Source: Magicicada septendecula
Lineage: Eukaryota > Arthropoda > Insecta > Hemiptera > Cicadidae
Length of the DNA stretch: 64,000 nt
NCBI GenBank assembly: GCA_034769895.1
Contig: CM068370.1
Location: 49,299,454 to 49,363,453 of the forward strand
Direction of reading: 5' to 3'
The position numbers were made by a program, and so were the translations under genes. The notes under the pieces are model-generated. The model was not told the DNA's origin. It worked only from the letters and a program-made list of their open reading frames with translations, and made no database searches. Every line of letters begins with the position of its first letter. The stretch's first letter is position 1. Of this stretch, positions 44,717 to 57,491 are shown in pieces.

Positions 44717-44932
44717 AGTGAGGGATGAATTCGGTGAGAATCACGCTTTAATTGAAGTTGGTAGCAAGGATAAGTCTCTTGTCATTACTCGTAGTGAGCA
44801 GTCAGTTTGTCTTGTCAAGATTCACATGATATGCAAAGTTACGTTGAACACAGCGTGATTAAGATCCTTTGTTCTGGTGGTTTCACCTACGCAATCAGCT
44901 TACCGTTTTCGGCAATGAAAAGGAAACGGATG

Positions 44933-45690
44933 AAGTGTAAAACTGACATAAGCTAAATGTATACATAATGACGGTAATAAATCGTCTAGCAATTAGTATG
45001 CTCCCCTAAGCTGCAGGACTCACTCACTATTTTCACCGAAATACATTTATGTTTGGATAAATTTAGACATTAGAAAATTTTTTAATTATCAGAAAAATTA
45101 CGGAGATGCGGATTACCCTAATAATTCTGTCGACTAAAGTAACAATTGTAAAGCAGTCATGCAATAAACGCTAAAAATTTCAGACAGTCTGGTTTGTGTT
45201 AAAATTTCCTTTAGTCTCTTACCTGGCTGGGTATTTGCAGTTTTCCAAATTTTTGATCCCATTTTTAGGCCTTGGCTCAATAAATTTTGAAATTTCTAAA
45301 GCTGTACGTTACAGGCCTATCTAGAGTTTTTGTTAAACTTCTCGTTAATTTTGTATCGCACATGAAATTTGAAATTTTATCAAACTTTTGCCAGACTTTT
45401 TGGGCCCTGGGGTCCCAAAATTATGAAACATTTAAAACTTAATACTAAATTTAGCTTTAAGTCAAAATTCCTTTTAATTTGGTAGCCTGCATGAACTTTT
45501 TAAGAATTTAAGAAATTTTAAAGAATTTTGACGCCCTTACATTCTTACCCACCGCCCCTATTTTTTGTATGATCAATCTAAGAATAAGAAAAAAAATTAT
45601 GTAGGGTAAACGTATTGATAAGCATGCCGAATTTTACGAAAATCAGTTTATGGGTTCAAAAGTTATCGTAACAGACACTTATAAATAGAA
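44933..45690 (+). repeat. dispersed repeat R1d, joined copy
   Basis: First part (44933-45120) matches 27283-27476; second part (45135-45690) matches 32372-32915. Only about 15 bp separate them, so this copy appears to show the repeat without the 4.9-kb insert. Confidence 0.7.
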
Positions 45691-46339
45691 CAGACAAATG
45701 CCAAATGGTCAAATTAAAACTGAGAACTTGCTTCGTTCGCTTCAACTACTGTCATCTGGCATCTTTGTCGGTAGGTAAACTCATAAAGACATGACATGAC
45801 CGTTTATGATAGACACGGAAAAATGCTGCTGCTGCTCCTGCTGATGATGATGATGAAATAGTAAGACATGGTACGGCGCGCGCAGATAGTAGTGGAGGGG
45901 ATGCAGGGAAGGCAGTTACAGCTACATACAAATCATCAGATTACTGTTACAATAGCATGAATGTACACGGACGCTTGCAGAAGCTGTGAGTGCACAACAA
46001 ACTCGGGGGCCGCTGAGACTGTCGTAAATTAACTATCGACCCACGCTGGCCTACAGTGGGATTTCTCGAAACACGAAAACAGAGAAAAAAGTAACGAGTT
46101 TCTAGAACAAAAGTTCTAATAAAACGTAACCAACAATGATGTCTACCTGTAAAAGAAGAAATACAAGCTTCACATAGACTATGTGGATTTGTGTGTGTAT
46201 GGGGAGACTATATAAAATGCGTGTAATATTTCCTGAATGTTTATTCATTAAGCAACTGAATAATTTAAAAAATAAAATTTGTTGAACTAAATTTTAGTTA
46301 TCTTATAAATAAAGATATTTGCAATAAAAAGTGCATACC
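45691..46339. other. no gene seen
   Basis: Short CTG/ATG runs near 45826-45855. No gene. Confidence 0.4.
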
Positions 46340-46925
46340 TACAAATGCAAAAATAACGCATTACAGTACAGTAGTGAAGCCAGAATGCCTATATGCAAGT
46401 GGATGTCTAGCATTGAATTATAATTTAGACAAACTAGAAATATTGGAAAGACGAATTATTAGGAAAATATTAGGCCCACGAAAAACTTCAGAAGGTTGGA
46501 AATTAAGAAGTAATGATGAAATATGTCAAAGCATAGAAAATATAACAGAAACAATGAGAAAAAGAAGACAAGTACTTTTTGGACATTTATATAGAATGGA
46601 CGACAATAGGTTAACAAAGCAGATCTTCAAATATCTGTGGGGGAAGAAGTCAACATCAAGTTGGATTAAAGAAGACCAAAAGGATTTAGAAAAAAATAAT
46701 ATACGCGCAGAAGAAGCAATTGAAAGAAAAGTTTTTCGGGCAAAAGTGTTAAAAGTGGAAGGAGTCCAGGGTAGCAGAGAGAAAAACGCAGGTTCAAAGT
46801 AGAAGAGACAATGAAAAGATGAAAGAATATCGGAGAAAAAGAAAAGAACAAAGAGTAAAGAATTAAATTGGCATGTGGTCCTTAGATGGCCGATACAAAA
46901 AAAAATTGTTAAAATAAAGTTAATG
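46340..46925 (+). pseudogene. non-LTR retrotransposon C-terminal part (family F8, copy 1)
   Basis: The plus-strand frame gives ECLYASGCLALNYNLDKLEI, LERRIIRKILGPRKTSEGWK, KRRQVLFGHLYRMDDNRLTK and SWIKEDQKDLEKNN. The YASECL----LEI-ERRI-RKILGP and FGHL-RMD--RL-- motifs identify the segment after the RT domain. It stays open for 142 codons. The 3' end GATGGCCGATACAAAAAAA is shared with the minus-strand copy at 49568. Confidence 0.8.
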
Positions 46926-47376
46926 TTCATAAATATTCTGTTTTTATCGTTCGTATGAAATGATTTAACTTTAGCTAGAAAGAAAAATATGTTTCTATAA
47001 AGATATAAATTATGGCCGTCCCAGCGTACGTAATTACTCGTATTTATGAACCACGTTTATACGTCTATAGTAAATTTAATTGACATGTTGTGTTTTATAA
47101 TTGTGTTTTGGTAAATCACGTTTAGAATTTAGCAAAACGCTTTTCGTAGCGACTTGATGTTTTGTGTAACGCTAGACCTGAAGCTGCAGAATCAGAACAA
47201 ACGGTCCTTCATAATTGCATAAAACAGTGCTAAGCTTGATGCATAAAAACAATAATAAACGTAAGTCGTGAGGAGAAAAGTATAGATTGGATGATTTATG
47301 ATTGTGGCTTTTTCGAACTAGCGTGCAAGTAGGGGAAGGCTGAACTTTGGCTACTTTGTGGTTGTATCGTTTAGAG
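46926..47376. other. no gene seen
   Basis: Nothing recognised. Confidence 0.4.
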
Positions 47377-48122
47377 CAGTGGTTCTCAAACGTTTCAGTC
47401 CGCGGCCCCCTCCAAAAAATTAAAAATTTCACGGACCCCTTCTGAGTTATGAAAGAAAACAAACAGTAAATATGATACAAACTCTTATATTTTAATTAAA
47501 ATGTATTAAAATCAAAATTCATTTAACTTAAACAATTATAATACTAATGATATCAAACATAGCTTGATGTGAACAATCAAGCTGCTTTTGAACAATTACA
47601 GGTTCAAAGTAGCTCTGCAATATTAGGTTTAGTGTGTGATAATTTCAGTATTAAGTCACTCTGGACATCAAGTTTATTATTTGTTATTTTTGCCAACCTC
47701 GGCTCTATCTTTCCAGCCACACGTATAGAAATCCAGCTACTTAGGCGTAAAACCAGGTACATGGAAAAACGTTATGCTTAGATACAGTGCTTTATACGTG
47801 GACTAAAACAGTGCAATCAGTTCTGCGTTGATGCGGCGCTCTAGTCAGTTCGGCTGAAAAACAGATCTGCTACGCGACATGATTTAAAGACATTATTAAA
47901 GCCATTAGTTTGAAATTACTTCTGCAATTAGAATTAGTTTGCACACAAAAAAAACTCGAATTTTCTACTAATTGTTTGAAGATTTTAAAATTTAGATTTT
48001 ATACTACACAAAATCGGAGAAAATTACGGTATATTCTATTTTTTTCCTAAAAGTGTTCGCGGACCACCTGAAACATTGTCGCTGACCCCAGGGGTCCGTG
48101 ATCCCCATTTTGGGAACCACTG
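47377..48122. mobile_element. non-autonomous hAT element (family H2, copy 1)
   Basis: Ends CAGTGGTTCTCAAACG and CATTTTGGGAACCACTG are terminal inverted repeats of the common hAT CAGTGGTTC type. Flanks GTTTAGAG (47369-47376) and GGTTAGAG (48123-48130) match at 7 of 8 positions, an 8-bp duplication. The interior (GTAATTTTCTCCGATTTT on the minus strand) is shared with 60011-60767 in inverse orientation. It has no transposase. Confidence 0.85.
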
Positions 48123-48609
48123 GGTTAGAGCCTTCACTTCTGAGGCAGCGACTCCAAGGCTTCGTATGGAGTTTATTCACATAGGAAGACATCAATTTTC
48201 AGCCGGGTGCGTGGCCAAGACCGGAAACGTTCGAAAGGAAGCTGAGGCACATCATGGAAGCGCGGGGATGGACGACAGCTCCGACGAGGCTGTCTGGCGA
48301 TATGCTGGTGCGTACTTCGTCCAAGCATGGGTTAAACGCATTTGTATAGGGGAGTTCCTTATCATTTCTGAGATGTCTGGTAAATTCCACGGGTTTGTCT
48401 TGGGATTTTGTAAGAAACGTACAGTGGAAAAGTGTAATCAGTTCTATGGAATTGCGTACAAGAACTTGGACAACGCAAAATGTTTGAGTACGTGGGAGAC
48501 GCGCTTAATCAGAGATACGATTTATTACTCCATTCTTTCAATATTAATACAAACGGAAGCAGTATCTGTCAGTTTAAATGTGAGGGAGATAATTAAGCAA
48601 AGAATTTAA
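48123..48609 (+). CDS. unrecognised open frame
   Basis: An open frame of 177 codons runs from inside the hAT end (48076) to 48609. From about residue 16 it includes AGCVAKTGNVRKEAEAHHGS and AVWRYAGAYFVQAWVKRICI. I recognise no domain. The composition is less AT-rich than the surroundings. It could be a decayed host exon, a repeat or chance. Confidence 0.15.
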
Positions 48610-49135
48610 TCGGTGGCCGACAGTGAAGTCCTCTCGTGGCTATTTCAAATATTACTAAAGCAATCAACACTCGAACCTACCTAGACATAAAGCAGAACTC
48701 TTAAATAAGTTAATTACATACACGTAAATATATTGCAGTAAATTAGGATTACTCAGCAGCCCGTCGTAATGTGTTCTAACCTTAAACGCTGAATGTTAAT
48801 GTTAGCACGCTGCCGGCTTCTAATCTTCAAATTATAGAGTTTTTCCTTAACTCTAAGGAATCATGACTTTGCCGAAATTTTAATTCATAATATGAATATG
48901 CTACCAATTTTCTAGTCATCGGATTAACAATGACGTACAACCTTAGAATATATATAGACTAAATCATATATACAGGTATATATTTATGTGTTCATACGTG
49001 ATTATTAGGCTGCCAAGTTTATGTCGCAGAACGTAAATTTGTACGGAAAATATTGGGCGCTATGTACTCTGGTATTCCGCTCATAGAGATGTTTGAATCG
49101 ACCTTAATTCTACACTAAAGACAGGAACTATAACA
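48610..49135. other. no gene seen
   Basis: Nothing recognised. Confidence 0.4.
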
Positions 49136-49390
49136 TTATTATTATTCCGGGTGTACAATGTTTACACATTTTCCGGAACCAAAGATTACAGAAGTGATTG
49201 AATTCTCATCTTAGACTGCTGCTTGTCTATCCAAAGATCTTCTTCAATTTCTCGTTCCCTCAATATAGTCTGAATTTCTTCTATCCAGATGATACGTGGT
49301 CTTCCTCTTTTCCTTCTTCCTGGTGGGTCATCACTCTCCTTGGCAATCTTTCCTGTGCCATCTTTTCGTGAGTCCATACCATTGTAATTT
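49136..49390 (-). pseudogene. non-LTR retrotransposon 3' end (family F1, copy 3)
   Basis: An ATT tail (49136-49146), TTCCGGAACCAAAGATTACA, and the minus-strand peptide DPPGRRKRGRPRIIWIEEIQ with TILREREIEEDLWIDKQQ. It is very close to copy 1 at 1003-1265. Confidence 0.8.
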
Positions 49391-49567
49391 TTTTTGTTGA
49401 TAAAATCAACAATTGAATTTTAGGAACAATAACAAAAATTTTTTAATTATTATTTAAGGTACTTTCACTTGTGAAACTTACTTGTTGATATTCCCTCAAA
49501 CGCCGTTTCGGAGTTGTATTCTCCTTCTTCAGTGAGGTTTGAAAGCGGAATCACAGAAAAGCCGACA
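49391..49567. other. short gap between elements
   Basis: Nothing recognised. Confidence 0.3.
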
Positions 49568-50810
49568 TTTTTTTTGTATCGGCCATGCCAATTTCAATTA
49601 TTTATTCTTTGTTCTTTTTTTCTCCAATATTCTTTCATTTTTTCACTGTGTCTCTTCTTCCTGTCTTCAGTTCACTTTGAACCTACGTTTTTCTCTCTCC
49701 TACCCCTGGAAAAACTTCTCTTTCAATTGCTTCTTCTGCGTGTATATTATTTTTTTCTAAATCCTTTTGGACTTCTTTAATCCAACTTGATGTTGACTTC
49801 TTCTTCGCCCACAGATATTTGAAGATCTGCTTTGTTAACCTGTTGTCGTCCATTTTATATAAATGTCCAAAAAATAATAGTCTTCTTTTTCTCATTGTTT
49901 CTGTTATATTTTCTACACTCTGATTTATTTCATCATTACTTCTTAATTTCCAACCTTCTGAAGTTTTTCGTGGGCCTAATATTTTCCTAATAATTCGTCT
50001 TTCTAATATTTCTAGTTTGTCTAAATTATAACTAAATGCTAGACATTCACTTGCATATAGGCATTCTAGTTTCTCTACTGTACTGTAATGCCTTATTTTT
50101 GCATTTTTAGATATGTATTTTATTGTAAATATCTTTGGTTATACCATATGCCCTTTCCATCTTATGAATCATTTCTTCTATAGCCAATTGTTCTAAACAA
50201 TTCTCTTGAATTATTTCTCCTAGATACTTAAATTTTCGAACCCTCTCTATTCGACCAATATCTGTTACCAGGAATTTTGGCGCATGTTTAATGTTCGTGC
50301 GAAATTTGTTCTTTTTTCTGCAGAAATTCTTAAGCCCGTTCTACTGGATATGTCCTCTAAAAAATTAACTTGTGTTACTGCAGATGTCAGATGTTCAGAA
50401 AGTATAGCAAAGTCATCTGCGAATGCCAAACAGTTAATTTCAATACGTTTGTTCCTTCTTCCCAACATGATTGGTGATATTTTGCATTCCTTTAATTTTT
50501 CTTTCCAAATTCTCACTACTTTCTCCACGACACAGTTGAAAAGAATTGGGGATAAACCATCACCCTGTCTTAGAACTGTATTTATTTTGAATGGTTGAGA
50601 TATTTCTCCCATGAATTTAATTTTGACTCTGTGTCCGTAAGATTTTCACCGATTAGATTTACCAGTTTAGATTTACAACCGAATTCTCGGATTATTTTAT
50701 CTATAGTTTCTCTATTAAGAGAATAAAGGCATTTTTGAAATCAACAAATGTTATTACAATCTCCTTTGAATTTAGTAGCCTGTGACGGATTATACTTCAG
50801 AGTGAATATT
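49568..50810 (-). pseudogene. non-LTR retrotransposon with RT domain (family F8, copy 2)
   Basis: Minus-strand order: FRKGRSCPEQIFTLKY (about 50800), SLNRETIDKIIREFGCKSKL, then VLRQGDGLSPILFNCVVEKV, LAFADDFAILSEHLTSAV (catalytic FADD box), and FLEDISSRTGLRISAEK. Then follow the C-terminal LFFGHLYKMDDNRLTKQIF and SWIKEVQKDLEKNN with a T-run at 49568-49575 as the (A)n tail. RT motifs 2 to 7 are visible, but stops and frameshifts interrupt them (for example near 50610 and 50250). The endonuclease is missing. This is the longest non-LTR copy with RT in the window. Confidence 0.85.
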
Positions 50811-51318
50811 TGTTCTGGACAGGATCTGCCCTTCCTAAAGCAGATAACAAATTTTATAGCAGATAATAATAACAAATTTTATTAAATAAATTTATAAAAA
50901 TCACACTTAATTCGGACAATCGTTTACAATCAGAATAATCCTTACACATCAGAAAATCGGTTGATGCATTTAAAAGTTATCGCGAGACATACCCGAAACA
51001 GACAGTTGCCAACCTCACTTTGCTCGTTCAGTTATAAACAATTTTATAAGCAGGTAATGACCCGCAGGGCGTCTGCTCTCTACTCTTCTACTCTTACCAG
51101 TATTTATTGTCCTACCTCCAGCATTGCAGTCCTTTGTGAATCTTGACTTGCCTCCACTCTGCCTTCTTATAATATAATTTACGCTTTCAGACATTTGCAC
51201 TCTTTTTTTTTCTTGGTATTCCTATTCCTCTGCCCCCCCCCCATCCCAATCGCACAACGACGTTTGCAACACTCATTGTGTTCACATTCCTAAACCAGGC
51301 TAATCCTTGTATTTTGAA
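50811..51318. other. mostly featureless, with a short R1d remnant
   Basis: At about 50950-51000, AAAATCGGTTGATGCATTTA and AAAGTTATCGCGAGACATA match the 3' end of repeat R1d. Confidence 0.5.
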
Positions 51319-51768
51319 AAGAATCTCATTTCTAAATATAATTAAATCACTACCGACTCGGAACACAAAGTTTATTTATGGGTAAAAACGTAAAAGGTTT
51401 ACCTTATAGCCTGAACCAGTTTTCGCTTATTATAAGCTTCGTCGAAGCTGCCACTGGGAGCGCTGTCCGTCTTGTTCTTGGCGACGGTGTCGACTTTTGA
51501 AGGATCGATGTTGTGTGTGTGGGGTGTGATATGTTCGAATAATGCGTGTGATTTGAATTGTGTCTGTTCGTTTGGGATATCGTTTTTATGTGTTTTTGTG
51601 TGTTTATATATTTACAATTGCTCAAGAGTGTCTAGTTTTCGGCCTTTTGTGTGTACGTGTAGATTATCCATTTTGTCGCTAACCACCTCACTGAAGCGAA
51701 CCACACGTACACAAACATCGACCATAACATGGATATTCATGGACAACGAAATCCAAGAATCTCATTTC
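51319..51768. mobile_element. rearranged Penelope-like element with target duplication (family A, copy 3)
   Basis: The left part (about 51333-51680) is the inverted PLE 3' region. It then switches to plus-strand sequence CACCTCACTGAAGCGAACCA (as near 22425) and jumps by internal deletion to CATGGACAACGAAATCC, the element's 3' end. AAGAATCTCATTTC occurs outside both ends (51319-51332 and 51755-51768). AAGAAT is probably part of the element end, leaving at least CTCATTTC as the duplication. The left part begins at almost the same internal point as in copy 1 at 15105. Confidence 0.8.
51408..51450 (-). ncRNA. decayed hammerhead ribozyme (PLE family A, copy 3)
   Basis: On the minus strand: AGCTT and AGGCT form helix I, the core reads CGACGA instead of CTGACGA (one base lost), and an extra A is present. 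Helix II GCTTA-N3-TAAGC pairs perfectly, then come GAA, AACTGGTT as helix III and the cleavage C. Structure is kept, but the missing core U predicts no activity. Confidence 0.65.
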
Positions 51769-52145
51769 GTTAAGTACAGTCAATCAACTAGTTCAGTAAT
51801 GTGTTCATTTATATTGTTCACGTTCTGTTGTCTTTTTTAAGACATTCATTGAGCTTTCTCGAGATCCTTCTGTCGGAGCCTCTAAGATTGTTTGTTGTTT
51901 TTAAATGCAATTATATAGCCAACGGCTCATGACTATAAATTGATATTGACTTACAACGCTTGTATACGTATTAAACTGTCAGTTGAGAATTTTACTTTTC
52001 ATTTAATATACGTTGCCAGTAAATTTCGTAGTACGCTACGTAATCACTTAAATTCGCCATTCTTTGAGTATTTTATGTCGGTTCGGAATGTCTTACATCT
52101 GACAAAACAGATGAACATACAAAAGGGTACGATCGCGTATTCATA
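51769..52145. other. no gene seen
   Basis: Nothing recognised. Confidence 0.35.
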
Positions 52146-52221
52146 AATACATACTCACTTGTCCTCACAGATGCTAGTGAAGTAATACATACTCACTTGT
52201 CCTCACAGATGCTAGTGCAGT
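52146..52221. repeat. 38-bp tandem duplication
   Basis: The unit starting AATACATACTCACTTGTCCT occurs twice (52146-52183 and 52184-52221) with one mismatch. Confidence 0.95.
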
Positions 52222-52382
52222 AATACAATCGATCAGTGCTGTCTACGGCAATGTTGTAATACCGGCGACGCTGCTAGTAGCAATCACTATCAATAACTGT
52301 TTCATGTATCGTCTCAGTATTAAGGTATCGTCAGATGCCTTTCACGTTGTTAACATTCCACAGAGGAGATTATTCACTACTA

Positions 52383-53303
52383 CGGTCAGTTCAAAATCCG
52401 CGGAATGATATCTAAAGCTTAGTGGTAGAACTAAAATATTTTCTGGGTTATAAAAGTCATATTTCTTGTAAACACCTGTTTATCTTCAAATCTGTCTGTC
52501 AATGTACTCACTGTTTACCAGTTATTCGAAATTTATGTGTCACACGTATTTTGAAAAGTGTAAAAAATCAGATATCGCGCTGTGATTGAATTGTTTGTTA
52601 AAACGGGTCTAGAGTCAATTAAAATTCACAATGAAAGGCTAAAAGTGTTAGGAGATGCTGCGGCTCCAAAAGCGGTAGTTCGTAAGTGGGTAGTAGAGTT
52701 TAAACGCGGTCGTACGAGCGTTGAAGATGATTCCTGCGGTGGACGCCCCAAAAAAGTAAAAACTCCAGATGTCACTGAAAAAATGTCATAGGCCTTCACG
52801 GTGTTGGAGGACCAGCGATTGAGAGTGAATGACATTGCTGAGACCATAGGCATCTCACGTTAGCGTGTGCCTTATGTTTTAGGAACTTGGTGTAAAAAAA
52901 GTTCATGGAAAGTCGGTGCCGCATTGTGAGTGTTGCTTTTCTTTTTTGGGCGTCCACTGCCGGGCATCACCTTCAGTGCTTTTATGAAAAAGTCTAAACT
53001 CGAGTCCCCACTTACCAACCATTGTTTCTGAAGATGTAAACCATCTACTAACACACATACCATTTTACTGTGAATTTCTGTTAGCGTTAAACCATTTTTA
53101 ACTAAGAATTCATGCTTTTGTCCATTTTTCAATACAGTGTGACACGTAAATTTTGAGTAGCTGATAAACAGTGAGTAAATTAACAGACAGATTTGAAAAT
53201 TAACAGGCGTTTATATGAAATACGAATCTGACAGCATACGAAAAATTTTAGTTCTAGCTGTAAGCAATAGACGTCGCTCCGCGAACTTTGCAACTGACCC
53301 TCG
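52383..53303. mobile_element. mariner-like element with long inverted repeats, head-to-head
   Basis: The left end CGGTCAGTTCAAAATCCGCG and the right end (inverted) CGAGGGTCAGTTGCAAAG begin arms about 175 bp long, sharing CAAATCTGTCTGT and CTCACTGTTTA. TA flanks both ends (52381-52382 and 53304-53305). Each arm continues into its own copy of the transposase N-terminus, pointing inward. No catalytic domain is present. Confidence 0.8.
52570..52900 (+). pseudogene. mariner transposase N-terminal fragment
   Basis: The peptide IELFVKTGLESIKIHNERLK, then VVRKWVVEFKRGRTSVEDD and GGRPKKVKTPDVTEK, then after a stop LRVNDIAETIGISR, follows the mariner helix-turn-helix DNA-binding domain: W---FK-GR-S-EDD---GRP----T, then L-V-EIAE--GIS. 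It contains in-frame stops and ends before the catalytic region. In the other arm (52935-53130, minus strand), KNGLTLTEIHSKMVCVLVDG and MPGSGRPKKKSNT form a second, more decayed copy. Confidence 0.75.
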
Positions 53304-53881
53304 TAAGTCTCGTAAGTTGTTCTCCATATTTATTTCCCATAGTTAGATGGCTGATTTCCATTAGGCAGTATCTCCATTAGGTACAGACGCAATTACCTAA
53401 GCTTGGATCAAATACAAACGATTTATAACCTGTCGCCTCGGCCGGGCTGTAAATATCATCCTACAATAGATGTTGTCCAGACCCGGGGTTTAGCGACGTT
53501 GAGCCTCGGTCTTCTTGTGAAAGCCACCGGTGTCGGTCTCAGACCACAGCGAAAGCGATTGAGGTTCATGGCGACATGTTTTCGTGGACCTATTCTGAAG
53601 AATCCACGGAGCCGTCACCCTCAGAAGTGGGGGCACGTAGCAGTATCACTTACCAAGAGATATTTGTAACTATACAGCGAAAATTGTTCAATATTGACGA
53701 TGTATTTAGGCCGTGAGACTCTTAATAAATGGTGTTAATGGTGGCTTGGTAATGGTGTCAGTTATTTTACACTTAATTACATCTTCTATGGAACACAGTG
53801 GACTACACAGACAATTGTTGTTCGTTATATACTGTTACGAGGATTGCACGCATCTTGATGTTACAACAGTGAAAACGTTAT
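53304..53881. other. no gene seen
   Basis: A GC-richer 88-codon open frame (53403-53669) is unrecognised. Confidence 0.3.
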
Positions 53882-53882
53882 T

Positions 53883-53967
<85 letters not shown>
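53882..53967. repeat. (CT)n microsatellite
   Basis: CT run interrupted once by GCCCC near its start. Confidence 0.95.
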
Positions 53968-53968
<1 letters not shown>

Positions 53969-55311
53969 TGCCTTTATCTTCCACAGCTTTCGATAAATAC
54001 TTACACTATTTTAAGTCCGGCACTCCTCTGTTTCTTCTCTCCACTTGTAACCAGCGCATCCGTTTAGACAGATTACTTTATCCGCTCTATTGATACTTCC
54101 ATATGATTGCACCCTATCATACCAGATCTTTGGTAATGTAGCATGTTATTTTTATTTGCTTTAGTACTTCTTTGTTTCGTATTCCAATCTCACGTGAAAG
54201 TTAGCATGCATCTTTGCATACAATCCATTTAAGAACATACAATTCATTTACATGTTTTTCCAATTCAGCAGAAAATTGAATATTGGAATAAGATACCCAA
54301 ATCAGTCATTAAAGAAGTGAAACCCATTTTTTAAAAATATGTTAAAAATTATGCTTTTCAAATGAATATAAATTTAAAGTTGATGTGATTTCTAATAATG
54401 AGAGGTTTATTACGTTTAGTTTTGATATCAGTTGACTGCAATATATAAATTGAAAAATATACCTTTTACGAAAACATTTTATTTTTTAAACTTTTATATT
54501 AAAACGATGATTCAAAAACTAAAATTTGCATACGTTAAAGACGATTATTCAAGTTTTTTCAAATTATGATCTGTTACGTGCTGGTACGTTAAAAATACGG
54601 AGATACAGCCAAAATACTGAAATAATTAATTACATTGGATTACGTCATAATGTTAAAATACATATTACTGTGTTGTGGTAAAAATGAACTAATAAATAAG
54701 TTGTTTTTAATACTTCGTTTATGATTTATCAAAATATTTACCTTTTTTAAATTAAAAAATTGCAAGATAAATATATAGTGCTTTCAAAATCTGAAGAAAG
54801 ATCAATAATTGTTAAAAAAGTTTTTATTACGTTGTATACTTTTATAACGTTTCATGGTTGTCAAAATCTTCAGAAGTATAATACACACGTATCGCTAATG
54901 AGTTTGGGAAAGAAACGGCATGGTAGTGCTTGTATATTGATTGTTTCAAAACACACGATTTCCTAAAGTCACTGTATCTAAACTCTCAAATTGTCATAAA
55001 TCACCTACACTTTAAATAAGCAATCTGGTCACATTTTAAATGCACATTTTTGAGAATATAAAAAAAGGGGATTTTCACACGTTTTGAGGGTATTGTACTG
55101 AAAATGGTTTACCGAACATTAATAGATTTCAGCAATAGATTTCTTCTGTTCTATTTTGCCAAATCAAACTCAGTTCCACCTGGGTTAAGGTTCAACTTGG
55201 TAACTGCAGTCTGTGAGTTTTCTTCATTGTTCAGTGCTGAACGTTGTCAGTCATCAATGTCGTGGTCGTGCCAGACCAAGGTTAGCGGTAACGTTTGTCC
55301 GCTGCGAAGGG
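53968..55311. other. no gene seen
   Basis: AT-rich with no recognised feature. Confidence 0.45.
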
Positions 55312-55760
55312 CAGTGGCGAATGTAGACTTTGGCTTTGGGAGGGGAGCGGAGTCGTTCGGCTTTATACAAAAGAAAAAATAAATTAAGACTAACCGACAT
55401 TATCATCTTTAATGTGGCTGGAAAGCGCGTGATAACTTCCTGAAGTAAGTCCCATTAAAGTAAACGGTAATTACACTATAAAAATACACGTTATTGAAAT
55501 ATTGTTAAAGATACAGACAGTATTGTATCTTGACTGAATTGAGTTTCCTATATTTCATATTTCAAACGTAGTCTATACCCTAAAGTTGTGAAATAAACCT
55601 GTTTGTATACTTAAAAAAAAGAGGTAGACATATTAGCGTACAGAGCTGGAAAAAATAAAAAAAACGGCCTAAAAGTTAGAGCTTAACAAAATTCATCAAC
55701 TTTTTCGATCTCCTGGGGGGGGGTCCGGTCCCATTCGTCCCATTCGTAGATACGCCCCTG
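55312..55760 (-). mobile_element. non-autonomous hAT-type element (MITE family H1, copy 6, best preserved)
   Basis: Ends CAGTGGCGAATGTAGAC and CGTAGATACGCCCCTG form imperfect terminal inverted repeats. Flanks GCGAAGGG (55304-55311) and GCGAAGGT (55761-55768) match at 7 of 8 positions. 449 bp, non-coding. The CAGKGGCG terminus and 8-bp duplication identify the superfamily as hAT. Confidence 0.85.
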
Positions 55761-55853
55761 GCGAAGGTTCCATGCCATTCACGGTAATTGTAATGACGAA
55801 GTAGCAAATTATAAACTACTATTTGTATACATTGGTGTACATTGAAGTATAAA

Positions 55854-57137
<1,284 letters not shown>

Positions 57138-57491
57138 CTAGTACATTCCTAGACCATATGATGGTTCTTGGCCTTCTTCTTGAAAATGATCTTCTAATCT
57201 TCTTTTTAACATATGTTTGTGTCTCCTTATCTTCTTTTCTAGCTCATGTTGGGCAGTCTCAGCTTTTGCTATTCGCCTCCGATCCAGAACCTTCATCATG
57301 TTTGTAAAGTGTTTTCCAGGTTTCAGGCCAGTTTCCTTGAATAGCATCCACTTACCAATTTGGCCATCATTGAATGTTGTCACAGCCTCGTAAACACCAA
57401 ATTTTAAAGTATTCATTCCAACAAAAACTTTTTTTTGGTACGTAGCTCCAAATAACATTATTGCTTTGGCAAAGTTAATTGACAGTGGCAA
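57138..57491 (-). pseudogene. possible Mutator-like (Phantom-type) transposase C-terminal fragment
   Basis: 117 codons open: SINFAKAIMLFGATYQKKVF, VGMNTLKFGVYEAVTTFNDG, MLFKETGLKPGKHFTNMMKV, LDRRRIAKAETAQHELEKKI and a basic tail ending EEGQEPSYGLGMY. The KA-----ATY-KKV, L--GVYEAV--FN-G, --G--PG, LD--RI--AE pattern resembles my recollection of C-terminal parts of insect Mutator-like transposases. The name is tentative. The intact frame suggests a young copy or a longer frame cut at 57491. No other transposase part was found nearby. Confidence 0.4.

Noticed and set aside
53403-53669. Possible host exon in a GC-richer patch
   Set aside because: Splice-site context and conserved motifs are absent.
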